A stretch of 64,000 bases of DNA from Burkholderia ubonensis (lineage in GTDB: Bacteria > Pseudomonadota > Gammaproteobacteria > Burkholderiales > Burkholderiaceae): positions 372,001-436,000 of the forward strand of contig NZ_CADFEB010000003.1 of assembly GCF_902833085.1 (NCBI RefSeq), read 5' to 3'. Shown one piece after another: positions 18,001 through 25,048 of this stretch (positions within the stretch are counted from its first letter, which is position 1; every line of letters starts with the position of its first letter). The notes beneath the pieces were generated by a model. The model had not been told where the DNA came from, did not search any database, and saw only the letters and a list, made by a program, of their open reading frames with translations. Both the position numbers and the translations under genes were made by a program.

Positions 18001-18571
18001 CAAGCTCACGCGGGTCTCGACGGTGATGTTTCCGTCCGGGGATGCGCACGTGCGATACGAACTGCAGGCCGTGCCGACACCAGGCGTGACCGACATGAAG
18101 TTCGTGTTGTCCGGGCGCGAACTGCGCTACTTCAACCAGAAGCAGGAATGGGTGCCGTTCGAGTGGCCGGGTCAGTCGCTGGAGAACCTGTCGCACATCG
18201 AATGGCAGACGCAACAGGGTGGCTTGCGCACGGCAATGGACGCCCAGGGGCGGTTCGGCCTCGTCCGGCTGCTGGAGCGTGCGAAGGTATCGCAACAGGA
18301 CAACGCTCGCTATCTGTTGACCTGGACGCCCGATACGAGTCAAGGCATTCCGCTCAAGGTGCAACTGCGCAGCGAGGCGGGCGCGGGTCCGCTTGACGTG
18401 CTGCAACTGCGCAGCTTCGCTCTGCCGACGCGAATCTTCCTGACGGACTCAGTGAAGTCGGGGCCCAAGCTCTCGGCTGCCAATCCGCCGCCGCTGCCGG
18501 CGTCGATGATCGAAGCAGCGAAACATGCGGCGGTGCCGCTTCCACGTGGCGCGTTGCCGGAGATCGAATGA
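15017..18571 (+). CDS. tssM: TssM (IcmF), T6SS inner-membrane pore protein with degenerate P-loop
   Basis: With the ATG at 15017 the protein has 1184 residues. Two transmembrane helices lie near residues 11-30 and 43-62, followed by a cytoplasmic domain, a third helix near 370-390 and a long periplasmic domain that contacts TssJ. Where most TssM proteins have a Walker A loop (GxxGxGKT) after the WxLV strand, this one reads VAGDEPLVKRLAP (about residues 131-143), without the Gly-Lys-Ser/Thr core. ATP binding by this domain is therefore unlikely. The C-terminal VPFEWPGQ and TWTPDTSQG blocks are typical of the family. It overlaps tssA by four bases. Confidence 0.93.
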   Translation: MNENNAQPVGFSTGIAAAIIFFVLAIVVWMEGPRQGLSRDTTIIIELGLLSGLLLTILFTRYFAATLRSRSAPSNGALWFMRFNSRNRALANFESDPAEREGQLEGTTSLRDLLRERHGWRWRYRDRWILVAGDEPLVKRLAPGLTDCGYAITGDAVLLYAKQTSDTLDTEWLDQIRRLRRRRPIDAIVAVTRNRNSVTAPFDTDNLVHRLARHARALRWAAPAYLLNATDFGSASSSPDAAIGLTWSGSHVKVDDVGTSLRDLALNLADAGVVRLANDPQDRYHAELSQHIAGLRSALSGLLLDTARARVWQHPIYGLLFAPLFKERELAPPTPADTEDEEPRFEEGHRSTWQAVAEHSRKIHGRRVGFSLSTTAAWVTTALIGLWIAGTMASGFGNRAAIRNAADTVAKLDRVQDRTQALLALNGLDQQIDTLEVHQRDGAPWTSRFGLNRDRALLDVLWPNYADAAGRILVGPIRQKLEERLHQLASLSDSQIASGGNAQIQAAYDALKAYLMLAQPHRAAAAFLTPQLVATSAPARPANSTLSSGTWEDLRQHAIAFFASHIGRDTTSIASALAIVPDANLIASARQTVIGVRGIQNSKDALYRQIIDEATPKYPPVSLATLLGDTTSRGLFNTTATIPGVFTRAAWDERISKAIDDASAQRDMSGDWVLSDAKTSNQTPSTLKAELRQRYFDDYAREWALFLNSLRWQSAPTLSATADQLTLLGDPQRSPLAALMNAVVYQAGAGANAQSLSDSLINKAQQLVGASEKDPSKQVQPQLAPLAAAFGPILRLTGSDLMSGAPANGKAAAKLAATGDLSLARYLERVTAMRLKASQIVSGADPNAIARLAAQSVLQGKTSDISDSRDYASRVAASLGEQWAGFGELFRAPFDQAWQVVVQPAASSLNEIWRTAIVADWNKTFGGRYPFADSDNDASLPEMARFMRPDNGVIAQFVTTQLAGVVERQGDRWVAAQGADHGALAIDPGFLNGLNKLTRVSTVMFPSGDAHVRYELQAVPTPGVTDMKFVLSGRELRYFNQKQEWVPFEWPGQSLENLSHIEWQTQQGGLRTAMDAQGRFGLVRLLERAKVSQQDNARYLLTWTPDTSQGIPLKVQLRSEAGAGPLDVLQLRSFALPTRIFLTDSVKSGPKLSAANPPPLPASMIEAAKHAAVPLPRGALPEIE

Positions 18572-20151
18572 TGTTGGGTGGACTGTTCAAGAGCCTTTTT
18601 CCTGCTCGTGACGACGCCGAGCAACTCGTCCGGGCGCGGCTCAACGCGTGGAATGCGTGGCTGCTCCCGCTCACCGGCGACGGCGGCGTCGGCCGCGATC
18701 CGGGCTACGAGGACGTGTTCTTCGAGCTCCGGGAGGAAACGCAAAAGCTTTCCGGCATCGACGACGGCCTGGTCGTCAGGTCCTGCGAGCAGTTGATCAA
18801 GGAAGTCGGCAAGGATCTGCGTCTGGCCGGCTACTTCGCATTCGCCCGGCTGCGTCAGGATGGCCCCGCCGGCTTTGCGGACGGGCTTGAGCTGGCCGCC
18901 GCGCTCGTCGACCGGTTCGGGGAGACCGTGCTGCCCGTGCGCGCCGAGGCGAAGAAGGGCGCGCTCGAAATGCTGGCCACCGCGCGCGTGATCGAGCTGC
19001 TCGACAGTCGTGGCGCGTTTGCGCCGGTCGACCTCGAGCGTGCGCTCGCCGCGCTCGATGTGCTGGTAGCCGGCACCGGCACATGGCCCGAAACCGCGCG
19101 CCCGAATCTGCAACCACTCGTCTCCCGCTTCGAGCACAAGGGTGGACCGGCGCGCGGTGCGGAAGCGGAGACCGTCGCGACAACAAGTGCGACAGCGTCA
19201 GCAACGTCCCTCGCCATTGCGTCGACGCGCGATCTGCTCGACCAGGCGCGCACGATGGCGGTCTGGCTACGTGACCAGGAGAACGGTTACCTGCCGTCGG
19301 TGCGGCTCGTGCGCAACGTCCGCTGGGACACGCTGCACGAGGTGCCGCCCGCGGACGTCACGGGCCGCACGCGCCTTATTCCGCCACGTGGTGAGCTGCG
19401 CCAGCATATGAAGCGGCTTGTGCTGCAGAAGCAATGGCACGAGCTGCTTGAACGTGTCGAGGGCGCGTTCATGGAAGGCGTGAACCACCTTTGGTTGGAT
19501 CTCCAGTACTTCCAGCACGTCGCCCTCGATCACGTCGGCATGCCGTACAACACGTGGCGCGAACTGCTGCGCGCGGACTTCGCGCTGTTCCTCGAACGAC
19601 TGCCCGGGATCGAGCGGCTGGCGTTCAACGACGGTACACCGTTCGCCGACGACACGACGCTCGAGTGGATCGCACGACACGCGGTTGTGCGCGATCTCGA
19701 AGCGGGCGAGGCCGTCGCGCCGCTGGCCGTGTCGGCCGACAGGGAAGTCGATGCCGCCGGTGACTGGCCGGAAATCGAGACGCAGGCACGGGAACTGGCC
19801 GGGCGTGAAGGCGTGGAAGCCGCATTCACGTGGCTCGAAGCGCTGCCGGGCATGAGAACCGACCGCCATCGCTACCTGCAACGGCTCGTGATGGCGCGGC
19901 TTGCCGATCATGCCGGTCGGCCGGATACGGCACTGGCGCTTCTTGTCGAACTGGATACGTCATCCCGGTCACTGCCGCTGATGCGCTGGGAGCCGGCGTT
20001 GGTGTTCGAGGTCAAACAGCAGTTCGTTCGGGCGCTGAAAGCGATCAGTGCGCGCAAAGATGCCGACAAACCAGCGCTTGCGCGCCGCATCGGCGAATTG
20101 CAGGCGGAACTAACCGTGCTCGATCCGGCGCGTGCACTGACTCTTTCATAA
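18568..20151 (+). CDS. tssA: TssA, T6SS cap/assembly protein
   Basis: The 527-residue protein overlaps the tssM stop (ATGA). An N-terminal ImpA-type domain (about residues 40-190) has the family's YEDVFFELREETQKLSGID block and a WPETARPNLQPL block. A Ser/Thr/Ala linker follows (about 200-220), then a C-terminal VasJ-type region with helical HLWLDLQYFQ and RADFALFLERLPG blocks. TssA caps the growing sheath or stabilises the baseplate. The long C-terminal region indicates the VasJ-type class. Confidence 0.9.
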   Translation: MMLGGLFKSLFPARDDAEQLVRARLNAWNAWLLPLTGDGGVGRDPGYEDVFFELREETQKLSGIDDGLVVRSCEQLIKEVGKDLRLAGYFAFARLRQDGPAGFADGLELAAALVDRFGETVLPVRAEAKKGALEMLATARVIELLDSRGAFAPVDLERALAALDVLVAGTGTWPETARPNLQPLVSRFEHKGGPARGAEAETVATTSATASATSLAIASTRDLLDQARTMAVWLRDQENGYLPSVRLVRNVRWDTLHEVPPADVTGRTRLIPPRGELRQHMKRLVLQKQWHELLERVEGAFMEGVNHLWLDLQYFQHVALDHVGMPYNTWRELLRADFALFLERLPGIERLAFNDGTPFADDTTLEWIARHAVVRDLEAGEAVAPLAVSADREVDAAGDWPEIETQARELAGREGVEAAFTWLEALPGMRTDRHRYLQRLVMARLADHAGRPDTALALLVELDTSSRSLPLMRWEPALVFEVKQQFVRALKAISARKDADKPALARRIGELQAELTVLDPARALTLS

Positions 20152-20162
20152 CAAGAATTCCA

Positions 20163-21977
20163 ATGCAAAACGACGATCCGATCCTGCGCTACTACGAAGC
20201 GGAAATGCGCTACCTGCGCGAGTCCGGCAAGGAGTTCGCGAAGGCGCATCCTGACCGCGCGCGCCTACTCAACCTCGATCGCGTCGGTGATCGCGATCCC
20301 TACGTCGAGCGACTTTTCGAGGGCTTCGCATTCCTGACCGGCCGACTTCGGCAAAAGCTCGACGACGAGCTGCCGGAGCTGACGGAAGGGCTGGTCAGCC
20401 TGCTATGGCCGCATTACCTGCGGATGATCCCGTCGCTGTCGGTGGTCGAGCTCGTTCCGCTCGTGGAAAAGCTGCAGACGACTGAAGTCGTGTCGGCGGG
20501 CGTACCGGTTCGCTCCGCGCCGATTGCCGTTCCGCCCCCGGCCGGCGGCGAAGGCACGACGCCGAAAACGGTGCAGTGCGTCTACCGAACCACGCAAGCC
20601 GTCACTCTGCAACCGATCGCGCTCACGAATGCTGGACCAACCATACGCCACGACGGCCGCTCGGTGATTCGCCTTGGGTTCGCGCTCGACGGGGCAGCAC
20701 GCCGCAAGGAGATGGACCTGTCGCGGCTGCGCCTGCACTTGAGTGCTGATCTTCCAACGGCATTCGCGATGCACCTGGCGTTCACGCGGCAGGTGGACGC
20801 AATCTACTGGCGCATACCGGAAGTCCGCGACGGCGAGGCGGTGCCCCTTACCGGCGTCACGATCGAGCCCGCAGGTTTCTCGACTGAAGAACGCCTTTGG
20901 CCGAAAGCCGACGCAGCGTTCTCAGGGTACCAGCTGCTGCTCGAGTATTTCACGTTCCGCGAGAAATTCCTGTTCGTCGACCTATGCGGACTGGACATTG
21001 CGAAGCTGCCGGAAAGTTCGACCCGATTCGAGCTGGAGCTTGTGCTAAAGCATGCCTTTCCATCGGACCAGCGGTTCAGCGCGGAGAACGTGCGACTGTT
21101 CTGTACACCGGTGATCAACCTGTTTGAGCTCGACGCCGAACCGATCGAAATCGACCATCACGAAACCGAATATCGCGTGGTGCCGGCCGGGCATCAGGGC
21201 GAGCATGTCGAGACGTATTCGGTCGACGCGATCACGACGTTCGATCACGAGACGGCCGAGCGGTACCAATACGTGCCGTTTGCGACATTCCGACACCGCG
21301 GCGGCATGCTGCGCCACGAGGCGCCAGAGCGCTATTTCCACACGCGTGTGCGGCCGGGCGTGTCCGGGTTGCACGAGACTTGGGTGATTCTCGGCGGCCA
21401 TGCGTGGGAAAGCATGGATACGCTGCCGGAGGAAAGCCTTTCACTGCGCGTGACGGGTACGAACGGTCTGCTGCCGCGCAAGGGGTTGAGGGAAGCAAGC
21501 CTCAATGAACTGGCGACGAGCACGGCATATGTGGCCGGTGTGCGAAATCTCGTCTCGCCAACGCTGCCGCTGTACCCGCCGACGGAAGATCGCTTCCAGT
21601 GGCGCGTGCTGTCACATCTGGCACCGAACTTTCTGTCGATGATGAATGCGGAAGTGCTGCGCGGAGCGCTTGCACTTTACGACTGGACAAACGACGAACT
21701 GAACCGCCGCCGGCTCGCGGGCATTTTGTGGGTGTCTCAGGAACTGATCGAGGAGGTATCGGGCGGCTCGGTCGAGCGCGGCGTGCTGATCGAGGTCACG
21801 CTCGACACCCACGCGTTCGCGGGCGAGGGTGATGTGATGTTGTTCGGTGAGCTGCTGCACCGCTTCTTCGCTCTCTACGCCGATATCAACCTGTTCACGA
21901 AACTCGCAATCATTCGGCTGCCGTCGCAGACCCGGTTCGAATGGCCACGAAGCAAGGCCGAGCGGGCGCCGCTATGA
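20163..21977 (+). CDS. tssF: TssF (VasA), T6SS baseplate protein
   Basis: I start at the ATG at 20163, giving 604 residues with the classic start DDPILRYYEAEMRYLRE. The frame is open much further upstream through tssA but is not conserved there. Further blocks are KAHPDRARLLNL, DPYVERLFEGFAFL and LPELTEGLVSLLWPHYLR within the first 90 residues. TssF pairs with TssG and TssE in the baseplate wedge. It lies 11 bases after tssA and overlaps tssG. Confidence 0.94.
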   Translation: MQNDDPILRYYEAEMRYLRESGKEFAKAHPDRARLLNLDRVGDRDPYVERLFEGFAFLTGRLRQKLDDELPELTEGLVSLLWPHYLRMIPSLSVVELVPLVEKLQTTEVVSAGVPVRSAPIAVPPPAGGEGTTPKTVQCVYRTTQAVTLQPIALTNAGPTIRHDGRSVIRLGFALDGAARRKEMDLSRLRLHLSADLPTAFAMHLAFTRQVDAIYWRIPEVRDGEAVPLTGVTIEPAGFSTEERLWPKADAAFSGYQLLLEYFTFREKFLFVDLCGLDIAKLPESSTRFELELVLKHAFPSDQRFSAENVRLFCTPVINLFELDAEPIEIDHHETEYRVVPAGHQGEHVETYSVDAITTFDHETAERYQYVPFATFRHRGGMLRHEAPERYFHTRVRPGVSGLHETWVILGGHAWESMDTLPEESLSLRVTGTNGLLPRKGLREASLNELATSTAYVAGVRNLVSPTLPLYPPTEDRFQWRVLSHLAPNFLSMMNAEVLRGALALYDWTNDELNRRRLAGILWVSQELIEEVSGGSVERGVLIEVTLDTHAFAGEGDVMLFGELLHRFFALYADINLFTKLAIIRLPSQTRFEWPRSKAERAPL

Positions 21978-23068
21978 GACCGTACGACCTGCCCAACCTG
22001 GATCCGCTGGTGGCCTCGCTCCTGGCGCGTGCGCCGCGGATGAATTTCATGCAGCTATGCAGGCTGCTCGAGGTGCGCGTTCCCGGCTTGCCGGAGTTCG
22101 GCGCGCAGGACGCGCTCGAGGATGAACCGGTGCGCTTTCGGCCACAGCCGCGCATGGGGTTTCCGGCGAGCGAGGTGGCGTCGGTCGAGTTCGATGACGA
22201 GCGGCTGGATGCGCCGCCCACCGTGCGTACGACTTTCATGGGGCTATACGGCGTCGACGCGACGATGCCGTCGCACATGATCGACGACATCGTGCTGCGT
22301 GAGGAGGGCCACGATGTCGTTGAGGCGTTTCTCGACCAGTTCAACCACCGCTATGTCACGCTGCTCTATCGTACTTGGAAGAAGTACCGATATCCCGAGC
22401 ACTTCCGACCCGGTGGCATCGATGGACATTCGCGCAGTCTGCTGTGTCTGGCCGGATTCGGCTGGGGCGACAAGCCGAAGCGTGCCGGGCTGCCCGATTC
22501 GCGGATGCTGGCACTACTGGGGCTCCTGATTCAGCGTACCCGAACGCCGGAAGGATTGGCGGGCGTTGTGGCGTTGGCGATTCCGCGCGTAGGTGTGCGG
22601 GTCGACGAATTCTGGCCTGTCGTGACGTCGACAGGTCGGCTGCGGCCGCTCACATCGGTAGGTAACGCGACAGGTATGCCAGAAAGCGAGAAGCCCGGCG
22701 GTCTGGGCGGTGGTTATGTGCTGGGCAAACGGATGGCCTATCGCAGCCGGGCAGTCCGCTTGACGCTGCAGCCCGCCGATGCGGAACAAGCGTACGGTCT
22801 GCTGCCCGGCGGGGTGCTGCATCACGACTTGATGGCTTTCTTGCAGCTGTATGTCGGCGTCAAGGCCGATGTGCACCTGCGCATGGAAGTGTCGACACGT
22901 CACGCGCCGCAACCATCGATCGGTGCGACCAATCCGGTCGCTGCGCCACGCCTCGGATGGACAACCGTTCTGCCCGCCGAAGAAGAACGGTTGATCAACA
23001 TCGGGCTCGGCGTCTACGAGGCGTTTCCTTCGCCCGAGCCCAATCCCCATCTGACTCGACATGCTTGA
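21974..23068 (+). CDS. tssG: TssG (VasB), T6SS baseplate protein
   Basis: The 364-residue protein starts at the ATG at 21974, whose ATGA overlaps the tssF stop; an in-frame ATG at 21941 is a less likely alternative. Family blocks are MNFMQLCRLLE near residue 25, FMGLYGVDATMPSHM near 90, and EAFLDQFNHRYVTLLYRTWKKY near 118-139. TssG forms the TssF2-TssG wedge that binds TssK. Confidence 0.93.
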   Translation: MRPYDLPNLDPLVASLLARAPRMNFMQLCRLLEVRVPGLPEFGAQDALEDEPVRFRPQPRMGFPASEVASVEFDDERLDAPPTVRTTFMGLYGVDATMPSHMIDDIVLREEGHDVVEAFLDQFNHRYVTLLYRTWKKYRYPEHFRPGGIDGHSRSLLCLAGFGWGDKPKRAGLPDSRMLALLGLLIQRTRTPEGLAGVVALAIPRVGVRVDEFWPVVTSTGRLRPLTSVGNATGMPESEKPGGLGGGYVLGKRMAYRSRAVRLTLQPADAEQAYGLLPGGVLHHDLMAFLQLYVGVKADVHLRMEVSTRHAPQPSIGATNPVAAPRLGWTTVLPAEEERLINIGLGVYEAFPSPEPNPHLTRHA

Positions 23069-23081
23069 TCGGAGAGCGCCA

Positions 23082-23612
23082 ATGTTCACCCGTTTCACTG
23101 TATCAACCGTTGCCTCACTCATGCTGCTCTCGGGGTGCGGTGCCTGGCAGGCCGTCTCGGACGCGTCGTCGAGCGCGTATCACTCGGTGTTCTTCAAGCA
23201 AGTGAAGGTGCTCAACGTCGATCTGTCCGCGCGAGAATCGTTGAATCCAGATGACGCTGGGCGCCCGACATCGGTCGCGGTACGCGTGTACCAGTTGAAG
23301 GATCACAAGCTGTTCGACGGCGCATCTTACGACGACCTTTTGAAGAACGACCGAACAGTGCTTGCACAGGATCTCCGGGCGACCATTGCATCAGTTCTCA
23401 ATCCCGGGGCGGCCGCAAGCCTCTCGCAGCCGATGCAGGCAGACACGAAGTACATTGCGATCGTCGCGTTCTACCGCAACCCTGGCAATGGCGATGGCTG
23501 GAAATACGTGATCGAGAAGAAAAAGCTCGACGCGGACAAACCGCTGAAGCTCGAGCTCGTTGACCAGTTGCTCGTTGCCGCAGGAGCGGAGCCGACGAGC
23601 ACCTCTCGATAA
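23082..23612 (+). CDS. tssJ: TssJ, T6SS outer-membrane lipoprotein
   Basis: The ATG at 23082 follows a GGAGAG site and gives 176 residues. A short signal peptide ends in a lipobox (LLSGC, Cys19), so the protein is lipidated and anchored to the outer membrane, where it binds the periplasmic domain of TssM. The mature part is a small beta-sandwich with VAVRVYQLKDHKLFDGASYDDLL and KYIAIVAFYRNP blocks. It is the last core structural gene before the accessory genes. Confidence 0.92.
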   Translation: MFTRFTVSTVASLMLLSGCGAWQAVSDASSSAYHSVFFKQVKVLNVDLSARESLNPDDAGRPTSVAVRVYQLKDHKLFDGASYDDLLKNDRTVLAQDLRATIASVLNPGAAASLSQPMQADTKYIAIVAFYRNPGNGDGWKYVIEKKKLDADKPLKLELVDQLLVAAGAEPTSTSR

Positions 23613-23641
23613 GCAAACGTCAAAGGGATCTCGTTTGAGAC

Positions 23642-24841
23642 ATGAGCGATAAAAAGTCGTGGTGTGACCTGATGCCCGAGCGCAATGCGTTGGATCGTGA
23701 AATCGGAAGAGCACGAGAACGGGAGATCGGCGCGGTAATGGACAACTTGCTGCAAATCATGGACGAATGGTCGATCGGCATGCCTGACCTTGAGCGCCAT
23801 AGGCGTCTGCACCAAAGCCCGGTGGCACTGAAGATGGCCCATCGCGACCCCATGCCCGCCGAAGCCCCGGGCGAAAGTGATGCGCATCGAAAGCGTTCAT
23901 GCTTGCTCCCGCTGAGTGGGATGCGTGACACCGTAACGGGAACGATGAAAGGCGCCGCAGATTCGCCGCGCGTCCCCTCGGCGACGCGAAGCCGCGTGCA
24001 AGTGACGCTCGCCGCGATGCCGCGCCGAGCAGGTTTGGACGCAGTGACTTTTCGGGCGCGCCTATTTGAAGGTATCTGTGAGCTCGCGAACGCCTGGGGT
24101 GGGACTTGCATGTCGGAAACCTATGCAAACCACTCAGTCCCGCTCGAGTTCACGTGCGCTGCAGGACATCGCTTCTCGATGCGTGTGCATGGTCTGCGGC
24201 TTGGGCACTGGTGTCAGGCGTGTGCATATGATCGCGCGATTATCTACTCATTGGACGATGCGAGCGTGGCTGCAGAAAAGCAGCGAGGCCGGTGCCTGTC
24301 GCGTCGCTACCGTAACAGCCGCGAACCACTGCGCTGGCGCTGCGAAGCTGGGCACACCTGGAGCGCCAGCCTCGAGCAGGTCCTGCGCGGCGACTGGTGT
24401 CAGACGTGTCATTTCGAGCGGATCAAACCGCGCCAGCTTGACATCGATCGCGCGGCAACGGAGCGCGGTGGGATCTGCTTGTCGGCGTACGTCGACAAGG
24501 AAACCCCACTCCAGTGGCAATGCGCCGAAGGACACACATGGTCCGCGCCGTGGTTTCGTGTCAGAAAAGGGCAATGGTGCCACCAATGCGCGGTGAAGGC
24601 ACGAACGCGAACGATCGAGCAAATGCACGAACTCGCGCAGGCGCGCGGCGGCCGCTGTCTGTCGACGGTGTACCCCGGCGCGCACGGCAAGATTGAATGG
24701 CAGTGCGCGAAGGGACACGTCTGGCACGCGTCGGTCAACAGCGTTTGGCGTGGCAGCTGGTGCCCAGAATGCGCGTGGGCGAGTAGGCGGATTGCTCGTC
24801 GACAGGCTAAGCGAAAAAGCTTGGTGCCGATCATGGTATGA
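23642..24841 (+). CDS. Protein with four tandem zinc-ribbon-like repeats (T6SS accessory, unknown)
   Basis: The 399-residue protein carries four repeats of about 61 residues in its C-terminal 240 residues. Each has the pattern C-x2-GH-x15-WC-x2-C: Cys172-Cys194, Cys234-Cys256, Cys294-Cys316 and Cys355-Cys377. Each repeat also has a GGxCLSxxY lead-in for the last three and a variant in the first. The pattern resembles DUF4379/treble-clef zinc ribbons, which usually bind nucleic acid or decorate nucleases. The first 120 residues are low in conserved features and the true start may be later. It sits on the tssB strand, 29 bases after tssJ and 207 bases before vgrG, so it could be a T6SS accessory or effector. 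No nuclease motif was found. Confidence 0.6.
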   Translation: MSDKKSWCDLMPERNALDREIGRAREREIGAVMDNLLQIMDEWSIGMPDLERHRRLHQSPVALKMAHRDPMPAEAPGESDAHRKRSCLLPLSGMRDTVTGTMKGAADSPRVPSATRSRVQVTLAAMPRRAGLDAVTFRARLFEGICELANAWGGTCMSETYANHSVPLEFTCAAGHRFSMRVHGLRLGHWCQACAYDRAIIYSLDDASVAAEKQRGRCLSRRYRNSREPLRWRCEAGHTWSASLEQVLRGDWCQTCHFERIKPRQLDIDRAATERGGICLSAYVDKETPLQWQCAEGHTWSAPWFRVRKGQWCHQCAVKARTRTIEQMHELAQARGGRCLSTVYPGAHGKIEWQCAKGHVWHASVNSVWRGSWCPECAWASRRIARRQAKRKSLVPIMV

Positions 24842-25048
24842 GTCGCACCGTCTGCCGGATTGCGGAGGCGCGAGTGATATGAGTCTGACCTCGCGAGTGG
24901 ATCGTTAAATTGTGTGATGCTCAATAAATTTGTGAGCCACTCATCCTAATATGTGATAGCGCCATGAGTTCCTAGTTCTCGCACGATTACGCCAAGTTTT
25001 CGAGTGCAATCTGCCTTTCTTCGCCGAGTCGACCAACAGGAGTTCGCT

